Assembly (NCBI GenBank): GCA_021234155.1
Contig: JAJEKV010000002.1
Span: forward strand, 26,963,299 to 27,027,298
Origin: Isoetes taiwanensis
Taxonomy: Eukaryota > Streptophyta > Lycopodiopsida > Isoetales > Isoetaceae
Length of the DNA stretch: 64,000 nt
Direction of reading: 5' to 3'
Both the position numbers and the translations under genes were made by a program. Each line of letters begins with the position of its first letter. Positions within the stretch are counted from its first letter, which is position 1. Below, in pieces: positions 39,010 to 50,779 of the stretch. Under the pieces are notes generated by a model. That model was not told the origin of the DNA. It worked only from the letters and a program-made list of their open reading frames with translations, and ran no database searches.

Positions 39010-41535
39010 CCAAGTGGTTGCCAACTATAAATTTGCTTGTAATATCCAGCTTAACTCAAAAGGATGTGTCTGACATTAGCATTATAAGAATCGCATGTTC
39101 TGGATTTACCTCCATGAGCTTTTTGGAAGCATCTAAGTCCCAAGCTGGTTTCTCCCATAAGTTTTGCAGGCACTCAGTAAAATTGTCCATGCTTCTATTG
39201 ATGGAGAACATGGTGCATTATCAAACAATTGACATGCTTCATGCAAGTATCTGATCTAGCCAGAAGATCTACCCATGCAACTGTAGTGATCCATTGTCGA
39301 TGCATACCCATAATAAATGTTCATCAACTTCATATACTGCAGACCTTTACTTACTAAACCAGCACTGACTACAGGCAGGTTAGAATACAAACGAATGTAA
39401 CAGCATCTGGCTCAATATCAGAAATGTGCATGTCATCAAAACATTGCATGGCCATTTCGACCTCATGATTTATGCCATATCCTCTTATCATGGCATTCCA
39501 CAAGGCAACATCCTTAATTGTGAGTTTATCAAAGACTGCCTGTGCCTCTGCAAGGGACCCACATTTTGCATACATGTCGACCACACTGGTTGCAATAAAA
39601 AGATCCTTCTCAAATCCATTTTCTGAAACCATGCTGTGTATTTCTCGACCCTTGTCAATCGCTCCTATGCTGCCACAAGCTTTCAAGCTGGACACTAACA
39701 CAAGAGCATTTAGAGGCACACCTTCAAGTCGCATTTGCTCATAACATTTCAAAACCTCTTCAGCAAGTTCCCTTTCAGCATATGCTGCAACCATTGTAGT
39801 CCAAGATACCTCATCCCGAATTGGCATCTTGTGAAATGCCTCTTGTGCATCTGCAAGTAAGCCACAACTGGCATACATGTCAACTAAAGTACTTCCAATG
39901 AATATATCCCTTTCTAGGTCCTTGCATGCTACCATCCTGTGTATTTCTCTCCCCTTGTCTATGGCTTTTATATTGCTACAAGCTTTTAAAGCACAAACGA
40001 AAGTGACTATATTTGGGAGAACGCCCTCAGCTTGCATTTGATCAAAGAATGCCAAGGCTTCTACTGCAAGCCCATTTTCTGTATACCCTGAGATTATCGC
40101 ACTCCATGATACAACATCCCGGCTTGGCAGCGAGTCAAAGACCTCCTTTGCTTCTACAAGTGAACCGCATTTGGCATACATGTCAACCAGCGTGTTGCCA
40201 ACAAAAGGATCTCTTTCAATTCCCATATTAATCACTTGTTTATGCATTGCTGGAAGGCCCCTGTCTAAAATCTCCCATACTGCCACAAGCTTTCAAGCAG
40301 CAAGCAAAAAGTGATAGCATTTGGAGATACTCTGTTTAGTTCCATCTGATTGAAGCAAATCAATGCTTCCATTCCAAATCCATTTTCTGCATATCCTGAA
40401 ACTAGTGATGTCCAAGAAACAACATCTCGGACTGGCATCTTGTCAAAAACATTTCGTGCCTCTGCAAGAGAGCCATTTTTAACATATAGATCAATTAAGG
40501 TATTGCTGACAAAAATATCTCTCTCATAGCCTTTCTCAAATGCATGGATGTGGATTTCTCGCCCTTGTCTATGGCTCCAATACTTTCACATGCTTTCAAA
40601 CTACAAGCAAATGTGACTGCATTTGCAGAAATTCCCCTTGAGTTGCATATATTTAAAACACTTTAGTGCTTCCAATCCAAGCCCATTTGCAGCATAGCCT
40701 GCTATTAATGCATTCAAGCTACAACATCCTGAACCTGCAGCTGGTCAAAGACTTTACATGCTTCAAGAAGTGAATGACACTTAGCATACATGTCAATTAA
40801 CGCATTTCCAATGAAAGGGTTTGGTACCAGTTTCCATTTAAGGATATCCGCATGTATTTCTCGACCGCCTCTAAATTTTCTATAGAACTACATGCTTTTT
40901 ATACCACAAAGGAATGTGACATTAGTTGAAGAACCGCCTGCCTTTTGCATTCCATCAAAACATTCTAAGGCTTCCCCGACCCTGTTCATTTTCTACATAT
41001 CCTGCCATTAGGGCATTCCAAGATGTAGCATCTCGAATGGACATCCGTCAAAGATTTCCTTCGCTTCTACAAGTGTGCCACATTTTTTACATATGGATCA
41101 AATTATTGCTGAGGAAAAGATCCTTTTCAAATCCCTGTTTTTTGATATCTAAATGCAGTTGTCTACCTCCTTTGAGGGTCTTTCAACCTAACACAAGCTC
41201 GTAATAAAGCAATGAATGTGTAAGGGCTAGGATGTATGTAATCCTCTTGCAGGTTCTTATAGATCACGAAGGGCATGACATGGTTGCCCACATTCAAGGT
41301 AGCCTGATGATATGAGAGAAGTCCAAGAATGCTCATTCCGCTGAAACAATCTGATAAACACCTCGTGAGCATCTATTATGCCCCTACATTCCACAAACAT
41401 TGGCACAATATAGTTTTCAACTGTTCCATGAGTTTCCAACCCATTATTGCAAATATTTGCATAGATCTGTTTAGCAAAATCTAAATTCTTTTCTTTCCTG
41501 GACTTTTTGCAAGACACAAATAATATTTGCAACTA
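39010..41535 (-). pseudogene. PLS-class PPR protein gene (E-type), frameshifted
   Basis: Organelle RNA-binding protein family; PLS members act in plastid or mitochondrial RNA editing and processing. The longest clean frame (40286-39369, 305 codons) carries tandem motifs of about 35 residues with the signature words VDMYAKCGSL, VFDSLP, RDVVSWSAIISGY and KGREIH. Upstream, to about 41535, more PPR motifs are legible (for example YIHPSPYTFIALLRACVRL) but in changing frames. Downstream of an early stop at 39369 the E-domain continues in other frames (GLVSKGLQYMKLMN, DHYSCM, EAWTILLSACKTYG) to about 39010. No DYW domain is seen. Several shifts fall at CAG/CTG words, so the gene may be intact in reality; no introns are needed. 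Confidence 0.85.
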
Positions 41536-42874
41536 AAGATTGCTCCTTCATGCAGTCCAGCAAGTAACTAACTTAAGGCCAATTTGTTCTTTCTCAAATG
41601 ATGCCCTATGTTCATAGTTGTTGCACTTACTTTTATGCAATCTATTGTAGCGTGCAAAATTAAATGCGGTCCAGGAAAAAAAAAAACACGAACAGCATAT
41701 CTGCAGTACAGCGGGCAAGCTTTAATAGGATCAGAGAAAAATAAGCATCAGTCCTTTTTTAGAACATGGTCCAACAATTCATGTCAGTGAAGCAAAGAGT
41801 ATGAAACAGATATTCCCTGTGCTCCTAGTATGACCCGCCACAGTCAAATGGCATACCCTTATTGTTCATAAAGACTTCTTTACACAAAATATCTGGTGTG
41901 GCAAAGAAGTTAGAGATTTGGTACCACGTAATGTGCCATGCCTGATGAATATACAACGACAAATGTATGTCCCAGTAGTGAGTAGTCCATATGCAGGATG
42001 ATGGCTTCTGGCAAAATTCAATAAAGCATGGTAAAACTTGTCTAGAGATCCAATCCATTGAGAAGAGCACCTATATTTTCTTATTTACGAGAACCAGACT
42101 AAATACATGATTTGCCTCCCAAAGTTGTGGTATGCATACAAAATGAAGCAATACCTATCCTGATATACTTTTGGTCGTATAATTAACAGACCTTTCAGGT
42201 ATATTAGTCCCAAAAAGTTTCAGCCAGCAATGAGCAATGGTACACACAATGATAAGTTATGCAATGCAATGCAATGCAATGCAATGCAATGCAAGGCAAG
42301 GCAACAGAACAACATTCCAATAATGCCGCTTTCTGGCAAAAGCTTTAGTTATCATTAAAATGAGCTTTTTATACCCAACAATTCAAGTGATTGAACGCAG
42401 TGAAAGGAAGTGGATGATACATAAATGAAATTGACAGAAAATGTCCCTGCCTATTTTGGATGAGCTCACCACATAGTCGACTTGTTGCTAAAATGGCATT
42501 GGAAAGGAAAATTCTCAAGAACCCTTACTCTGGACATAGCATTTAGTAAAGTCTGTTTAATTTCACCTTCTGGATACGTACCAATTAACCAGCCCATCTA
42601 AACGATAATTTCAGCTTTTACTAAAGCTCCAAGCCGATCTCTAAGTTGCCGTGGTTATGGATAGCTTGCAATAGTTTTTCAAATTGAAATATCTGAGCAG
42701 CAGCTCATGCATATTCAAAAGCCCTAGCCCTCGTGGCTAGACCACATCACTGAGGTTAGGGGTTATATTATCACCATCTAGTAAACTCTACTAACGTGGA
42801 AATTTAGAAAACTAGCAGTAGACTAGTGTTGGAGAAGAAGCAGGGAGGGTAGTGAAAGGGAAAAAATAAAAGAA
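41536..42874. other. Intergenic sequence
   Basis: Region upstream of the PPR gene. No gene is recognised, except the pentanucleotide repeat listed separately. Confidence 0.5.
42261..42305. repeat. GCAAT pentanucleotide microsatellite
   Basis: Six perfect GCAAT units followed by two GCAAG and one GCAAC. Confidence 0.95.
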
Positions 42875-43004
42875 CAAAACAAGAAGTATTGATTATTAGA
42901 GACTATGAGAAGGTGGGTAGTGCAGTCATAAAATTCATGCAAAACAAGAAGTATTGATTATTAGAGACTATGAGAAAGTGGGTAATGCAGTCATAAAAAA
43001 ATTT
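42875..43004. repeat. 65-bp tandem duplication
   Basis: Two adjacent copies starting caaaacaagaagtattg (42875 and 42940), differing at a few bases. Confidence 0.9.
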
Positions 43005-43072
43005 GGGTTGAGTAAATCCGGTGCATTTATTGGCTCCCCATTTGGACTTGGATTCCAGGGGGGTATTTGGTG

Positions 43073-43181
43073 GAATAGGGGGTATTAGACTTGTGGTTTC
43101 GGCATGCACACCTATTCCACAAGTCGAATACCCCCAAAGTTAAAACTTATTCCACAAGTCGAATACCCCCAAAGTTAAAAA
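43073..43181. repeat. Inverted and tandem repeat cluster
   Basis: A 36-bp unit containing attccacaagtcgaatac, then a C run and aaagttaaaa, is duplicated in tandem (from 43111 and 43147). Its reverse complement appears once at 43073-43096 (gaatagggggtattagac then ttgtgg). It lies next to the tRNA-like head at 43196-43250 and may be the body of the same short element. Confidence 0.75.
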
Positions 43182-43189
43182 AATGTTAC

Positions 43190-43255
43190 AAGATGGGCTC
43201 GAATTCGCACAAGGAAGTTGAAAACCAAATGAACTAACCATCTACGCTACATAAC
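43190..43255 (-). mobile_element. tRNA-like SINE head with pol III boxes
   Basis: The minus strand reads tagcgtagatgg (43249-43238), a good box A, and about 30 bases later gaattcgagcc (near 43206-43196), close to the box B consensus. The spacing suits an internal RNA polymerase III promoter. A T run follows at 43182-43176 on that strand. Folding as a true tRNA is not evident, so a tRNA-derived SINE or tRNA relic is more likely than a functional tRNA. Confidence 0.45.
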
Positions 43256-46200
43256 ATTACTACAATATAATTGATTCTCATATTGTAATCAATACATGTA
43301 TAATTATTATGGGAAAGATTCTTTAGACATATTCGGCGTTGATGCCTCTTCCTAGATTCGACACGTATTTCCGGAAGGAAAAAATAGGGATAGAAAAAAA
43401 AAGCAAGGAAAATAGAATTGAAAGGAAACATTGCGATCTCCTTAAGCTTTTGGTGGCGGCGTGTGTCATGTTGGCGGCCGGGAGAATCTAGCTGTGATGG
43501 CGAAGAATATGATTGATCTCATCGATTACGGCGTGGTTCTTTATGGCGACATCCATATAGATCTAATTGGTCCGAGCGGGTGGAGCGATCCCGGTCTGCT
43601 AGAATCAGGAGCGGTTGCATGTGTGTGAGTATAAATAAGAGGTGTGGCTTTTGCTTTGGCATTCATCATTTTGGTTTAGAGATGCGTTTGGATGCTCTCG
43701 GACACTTCTTTTGTCCTTCTTTTGTATTTTGCAAGGAGGATAGAAGATGATTTAAGTCATTATTATTCTTTGTAATTGTGCATTGAATTTTCAATGTCAC
43801 TTTGCAATCTTGCATTGTGTGCTTCAAGATAAATTTTTAGGATAGAACCCGCCCTCTTGTGGAAAAAGGCAAAGGGGCTTTCTTTCTTGCTCCAAATCCG
43901 TCCTGAGGATCTGCAGACTAAAATTGTCTTATCTAGGATCTCATTGAATTTTTTTAAATGATCTTGGTTATATAAAATGGGCACACTTTGCTAAAATAAA
44001 CCTAGGCTGATCGCATCAATATGTCCAACAAAACATGATGCTCCAAAACTCTGGAAGCACACAATGTCTATCCAAAACTCCGGACTATTTCCGTTTTGAA
44101 TTTTCTTTTATTGCATTCCGCGGTATGTGGAGCCAAGAGGTTTGGAACTTCATCAATGAAACGAAATAGTCCAGTGATTGTGAAATAGGAAGGATCTTGG
44201 GCATTATTTAAAGGATCAAACCAAGTGTAATGTTTCACGTTCCGGTTTGCAATCACGTCGTACATGGAAAATGGCTTCATCATGAAGTCACTTTCGATTG
44301 AAGGTTATGTGCCCTTTGCAATTTCTAACGAGTTTCATGTATACCGATTATATCTATAATAAATTCAGTTGATTGATGTATGTTCATCATTAGACTCATA
44401 TTTATGAGCTTAGAATCAATTACATCAATTTAAAAGAATTCTTACATTGCATTTTTTGGAGGGCACTCATGCTTATTAATGACCACCATTTCTTAATCGG
44501 TCACAGCGAGCACCCAATCGATGAATCAGAAATCATGGGAAGGAAAGGTCATGGATCCTATTAGAAGCCTCTTTTTGCATGTTAAAGATGTCCGTGAGAT
44601 TGTCTCTATTGTTAATTTCTATGCCATGGGGCTTTGAATGAAAGGAATTTCTTGCCTTTGCAGATTCTACTTTAGGTTTTGATGTCTCTAGCACTTTTCG
44701 GGCATCACCTACCAAGATGCCGTTGACATATAGCTCCTTCACATTCAGCTACAACAATGGCTTAATTCAGAGGTTTGCATTACATTTTTGCATTTAACGT
44801 AAATATCCCTGCCCAGTTTCTTCACCATCGTTTCTCCTGCCCTGATATGTGTAAAGGATATGGAACATTTTCAATAAGCCTTGCGAGCAACCGACAAGGG
44901 TCAAATTGGTAGTAAACTGGAAGCTTTTCTTTGCACTCGTCGGCCAGATTGGATAAGTAAATATACTCTTTGAACTGAATGTTAAGCAAATATACTCTTT
45001 GAACTGAATGTTTATTGCTTTGGTTTACATCGATTCCCTTGCCATAACGGTTGCTTTATGCGGGCATAATTCGATTGTAAAGTTTTGATTTTGCATAGTG
45101 ATGCCTTCTGTAAAAATAAATAACAATGTCTGAGTTTGATTTTGCGGTGATGTCTCGAGTGACCGGATACATCTCTAACTTGCAAAAGCCACGGGATACA
45201 TCTCCCTCGGCTTGGAAAAAATAGATTTGAAGCGGTTTAGCTTTTTATGCGGGATGCATTGCATGTAATAAGCCTTGTGCCACATCTTGCATCAAAGGCA
45301 GAGTGGCCGGCACTAGCATTGATGTTTCGTTCGATAAGAAGATCGCATGATCTTTGGTGATATAATGTGGTGAAATACTTTTAAGCGAGTCGCATGAACC
45401 TTTCTAAGGTTGAACATGCTTATGCTTCCAATGTTTTTCGAGTTCATGCTTCCATAGCTTGCTTTATGCTCTTTTTTAGATTGTTAGATAGCAAATGCAT
45501 ATTTAGACATGATTATAATGCATATTAAAACATTTTCATCCTGTCTACTAGAACGATAATCCTTTGTAGCTACATGGTTAATTCAAGATGTGAACTTAGT
45601 TAGATGTTACAGAAAAGAGGGTTTCCAGAAAAGTCTCGGCTTCCAGAAAGGAGATTTGAGTGATGTTGAAGTGGATTTAAAGACTATGATCTTACTTCAT
45701 TATCGTTTGGCTATTTTTGTTTGGCTGGATGAAATTTTTGTGGGCCCCCACTGCCACGATTCTATTGATTGCATATGCACCAGCAATAAGCTGGTATGTT
45801 TTTGCAGGGTGCAAGCCTCTCCTTAACTGCAGTGTGGAAGTGATTGGCATACAATACAAAATTTTTTAGCATGATTTTTTAAGTTGGAATTGTGAGGACT
45901 TAACGCATGTGTACATGTGGAAACAAAAGCTTTCAAATTCGTCCATCCTCAAAAATTGGCAAAGCATTTTTTTTTTTTGTTTAATCTCTATGTTGGTTTA
46001 ATTTTCCTTCCCATTGTAAAAAGATATTCTGAAAATTTGTTGATAAAGAGTAGAGTATGTTGTAAAAAGTAATACTAACTTTTGCATATCTTAAAGAAGC
46101 ACCCTTAAAATGAAGGAAGATTGAACTTTGTTGAGATCATTCCACATTTCTAGGGCAAGTAAATAAGCGTAATGCAAATGTGTAATGAATTGGAAGTAGC

Positions 46201-46471
46201 AAAAGAAGTTCGATGTAAGATTACATGCAAATTCATTAGTGTGATAGGCATCCGTGAGAGAGGCATAGTGCCTTGATTGTGGCAAATATATTGAAAGTGT
46301 ACTTTTATAGGTTAGATGCAAACTACTGTTGTAATATGATGTGATGTGGAGCGAGAAGGGGAGGGTTGCAAAATCTACAAGTTTTGGGCTGGCCATTTGC
46401 CATTCTTATCGAAAAATGATCTGAAATTTTTCAAGAACTCACACCCCTTTACCTTGATGGAAAAAAAAGAA
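43256..46471. other. Unrecognised sequence
   Basis: Short frames only. A minus-strand stretch (44742-43763) has three open pieces with no known motif. Contains the 29-bp tandem duplication listed separately. Confidence 0.4.
44954..45011. repeat. 29-bp tandem duplication
   Basis: Two adjacent copies containing aaatatactctttgaactg. Confidence 0.9.
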
Positions 46472-46551
46472 GAGGAGAAGGAGCATTTTTAACATCCAGA
46501 ACGGACTAATTGAGGAGAAGGAGCATTTTTAACATCCAGAACGGACTAATT
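46472..46551. repeat. 40-bp tandem duplication
   Basis: Two identical adjacent copies starting gaggagaaggagcattttt. Confidence 0.95.
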
Positions 46552-46585
46552 GATTTATAGGAGATGTATAAAACACTAGGAGCGC

Positions 46586-46740
<155 letters not shown>

Positions 46741-46838
46741 GGGTCCCTCCATTCATCTTACATTCTATGTGTCATGAAGTAGGGTGACGTCATGGCCTTC
46801 AGGTGTGGGTAAACAAGGAGGTGGAAAAGAGAAATGTT

Positions 46839-46862
46839 CGCGGCGGCCTTGCGGCCGCCGCG
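46839..46862. repeat. Perfect GC-only hairpin
   Basis: Arms cgcggcggcc and ggccgccgcg with loop ttgc, in otherwise AT-rich DNA 100 bp after the microsatellite. Too short to be a terminator in a plant; role unknown. Confidence 0.85.
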
Positions 46863-48024
46863 ATAAATTTCTTGTAAACTATAACAATTATGGACGGCGT
46901 ATTCAGCTCGCAGTTTTTTGGGATCCAACCCCCTTTCGGGAGCCAATATTTCGCTCGGAGTAAATCACAGATAACGTTGTAGCCACGCCACAAGAACATC
47001 CAATTTTATTATTAGATGGGAAGAAGTTTTTGAGGTGATATAGTTTCTTATAAAATTGGGCACGCAATATTGTGCGTAGGTGAGGGACATACATGAGGTA
47101 CTTTAAAGATATTGATGTAATGTGTAATACAAGCAAATGAAAATGGAAAATGTTGTTTTTTTTTACTATTTGCGATGGATAAAATGAGAATTAATGTTGG
47201 AACACCTTATTTATCATTTTGAATACATGAACAATTTGTAACATGATCTAGGCAATTTTTTTGGATTGGTGGTATGCCGTGTAAGAACTACTAAAAGTAT
47301 TAAGACAGAAAATTTTAAATGCAAATGTTGTTCAGATCATCTTCTTCTTGAATAGAAAACATTTAGCCATAAATGTTTTCTCAGACTATGCAGTGCGTGA
47401 AGGCACATAAAGACCTAGCGAGCTTCTCTGCATTGAGAGTGGTCGTTTAGAGTCGTTTACTGATAAAGAATAAGCCATAAGTAAGTCTAGAAGATATAAT
47501 TTCATTCTTTACCTAGAATGTAACCCTAATGCATTGCTGCCATTTATGTAGATATCCATGCCATGAGAGTTATATTTTCTTTTATAGAAGGTAATATTCC
47601 TCCCTTTGTGCATAAATTGGCATTATACATACTTGAGGTTCTAGATGAGCGTTTTCAATTATTGAGCCCTCAGTAGTCATCATGGCCTATTTATATTTTC
47701 TTCTTGCTTGTCTAGTATCATCGTTACTGCAAAGCTTTTTCCCTTGAAAATCTTTTGAGGCAGGGGTTTTTTAATCCTAGTAGTAAAGGTTGTACTAGGC
47801 TATTGTATGGGTCCCATGGCCTCTTGATCTTAGTGGACGTTAAAAAATTGATTCTATTCTACTCTATTGTTGCCATGTGACAGAATTTGATCTATTGTAT
47901 CTTCTGCTATAACTAAGATGCAGCTCGAGCTTTGAAGTTGTTGTACCCTTGCAGAGAGTGCCAGGAAGACGTGATCAGAATTAGATAGTATCTGCACTGG
48001 ATATCATTCAAGATTTCGTGTTGT
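46863..48024. other. Unrecognised sequence
   Basis: No gene is recognised. A poly(T) run lies near 47155-47164. Confidence 0.5.
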
Positions 48025-48140
48025 ACACTCCATTTCACAGTTTAATATAAATATATAGCATAATAACAACCAACACATCACTACAATCAACATCAATTAA
48101 CATTGCATCCAACACATTTAACACTAGAGTTGTCCCGTGA
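48025..48140 (-). repeat. MITE element 1 empty site (related flank without the insertion)
   Basis: On the minus strand this matches both flanks of MITE element 1: gacaactctagtg, then a single TTAA (48121-48118), then atgtgttggatgcaatg and about 60 more bases nearly identical to 9217-9295. The 331-bp element is absent and TTAA is present once, as expected for an unoccupied or precisely restored target. Confidence 0.8.
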
Positions 48141-48811
48141 TGGACCATAAATGATTCATTTGTACAGTTCACTTTAAAATTCATATAAAATCAATGGCAT
48201 AAAATTCAGTTAAACCCTTTCTACATGTTAATATATGGCAGTCACGTTGCATAGGAAAAATAGTTAAAATTGCATATACCCCTAACATTGAAAGTTATGC
48301 TTAGGTAAATCAAGGGGGGTCAGGTCCAGTTTGCTTCATGTTTACATAATGTAAAATTGTCTCAACGAAAGGATTTTTTGATTTTTTTTCATTATAATGG
48401 TATTTTTTTATAATGAGATAAGGATGAATACACAAAAAACCTTGTTCCATTCTCAAGTCTACAAAGGAAGATATAGTCGATCAAACTGTGAGTCAAAATA
48501 GTTTTACATTTTTACGTGGACCAATAATGGTTCCCAAAAGGGTGTTTCAATTAAAATTCTACAACTTTTTGCATGAAAGCGATTTCTTCAAATTTGGTAT
48601 ATAAATAGTTGACTAATTGCTTCATGCATAAAAAATATTTGTTGGCCTTGTAATTTGAAGGTTCACTTTTGACATATAGTAACAATTTTAAGTGACCTTT
48701 AATTGATGTTTATTTTGTTATATTTGAAGGAAATTTATTGAAATTGTATGTCATTGAAACAATCATATATGAATGCTTATATGGACATGAAACCAATGAA
48801 AAAACAAGTAA
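48141..48811. other. AT-rich sequence before duplication copy B
   Basis: No gene is recognised. It may correspond to sequence lying left of the window for copy A. Confidence 0.5.
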
Positions 48812-50542
48812 TGAAAAGAGCAAAAAGGCACGATCATGATAATCAATAAAGATTTACGTACCTAAGACCATTCTTGGGTCCACGGGTTTATTTTAAATCA
48901 ATAACTTATTTACCTTAGTCGATCTCAAAATTTAATTTTGGGATATCGGTATTTCATGAGCTCCTCTATCAATAAAAGTATCTATTGCTAGATTTGGGCT
49001 AAAACTTTTAGTATTAGTTCCAAGTTATCATAAAATATTTTCCATGTTTGATCTCGTTATACCTTGAAAATGAACTTCAAACACCATATTTCAAAGCTTC
49101 CCAAAGTTAAGAAAACAATGCAAGATGAACCAAGGAAAAAATATGAAAAGGTATGACTAAAGAAGATCAAGATAGGCTGTTATCTTGATGCCAATTATTG
49201 GTCCACATGACCTCTCATTTAAAAGTCAAGAACATCATCATCTTAATCAATTCTTTAGAATATAGTTTATACCACATTATATATGATAACATTAGTTGAT
49301 TAGGAAGGATTGTCTATCTAAAAGGTAATATCGAAGCACAAAAATTATGTAGTTAAGGGCTACTTTGAATGTATGAAAATGTCTACTTACACCTTTCAAA
49401 GATTATCTTATAGACGATAAGAAATCATAATATCATTGTAGGGGACAAAATAAATAGAGCGAAAAGAAGAAATAGAGAGATTTTTCTCAATCCAGTTGGT
49501 TTTAATTACGGACACGTAAATAGCTCATGCTTATTTATATTCAAATCTTGTATATAATATATTATTCTAACATGAAATTTGAGATTTATATTGCCAACAA
49601 AGATTCAAATTTATAAAAGTTATAGCCTATCATAAAAGTCGATCTACATATACTATGGTCCTACTTAGACTACAACACTTTGGAGCAGCCACACATTGAC
49701 TAACTTTATAATAGTGGAAAGTAAGTAGGTTTCTTCATTTTTTTTTTCTAATAAGACCATACCAAGGACCTCAATATCCATTTTTATCATATATTGTGTC
49801 ATTTAAAACGCTTATGGGAGAAATATAGTGCAATAAGTTAATATTTTAGCTAAACTAGAAAAAAAAGGTACAGAAAGTCTTTTGATCTATTTATTTATAG
49901 TCATGGCTAAACTTCGTAATATTGTCCTCCATTCATCAATAACCATCACTACCTACATCGTTGTTAAGTTTTAGACCTATAAGGGTATAATCAACACACT
50001 TTGGAACCTTTCTTTGTGTTCATCCTGTTATATTAGATCTTGTTTAGATCTAGATAATGCATGGTTATACCCTAATTATACTATATTTATGTTGATAAAG
50101 TAAATTCCTAAATAGAGTTAATTAGAATGCATCATTTACTATCCTTATGAGACTTATAGATGGGGTTTATTAGAGCACTTTAACCTATATTTTTATTTTG
50201 AATTTTGTACAACAATTTCTTTAGTTAATAACGATACTAATATAATATATAAACATCTAAAAAATTCCTTGGATTATAGTTTGTCTAGTTAAGGACTCAT
50301 TGTCACAAAAATTAAGTCAAAACTTGTAATAATAAGAGAGAAATAATTCTTGAACCTCATGCAGCATTTTTAAGAAAAATAGGGTTTGATGACTTAAATT
50401 GATATCAAATGGTAGCGGCCAAACATGGGAACATGCAAATCGATATGTTTTATCATAATATATCAATTAATTTCATATTTAGCAAGGTTTAGACACTTTT
50501 ATGCTAGAAAATTGAACAATACAGTTCTAGAGTGCTGTAAAA
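48812..50542. other. AT-rich non-coding sequence left of LINE (copy B)
   Basis: Counterpart of 1-1734. No gene is seen. The two differ at few positions, mainly CHG words. Confidence 0.7.
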
Positions 50543-50555
50543 ATTGCCAAATTCT
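50543..50555. repeat. LINE target-site duplication, left (copy B)
   Basis: The word attgccaaattct stands directly before the LINE 5' end; a perfect match is at 57482-57494. Confidence 0.95.
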
Positions 50556-50779
50556 GAGGCGGGAGGCGCTCGACTGGGCGCTAGCTAGGGTTTCTTGAAC
50601 CCCAGGTAAGGTTCTGGCAGATCAACTGCCAGTCACTTCTCTATTCCATCTTCCACCCCAGCTTTTGATCATCCCCATAATCCAACCTCGATCCTCTCAA
50701 AAGTCACATCCCTCATTCGCTTGTCTCTTTTCCCAAAATTTTCTTCTGTCTCCCTCGCAGTCCCCCATTAAATCGAATC

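Noticed and set aside
42720-42775. Possible tRNA-like sequence near a ctcgtggctag word
   Set aside because: No box A and box B pair with suitable spacing could be read.
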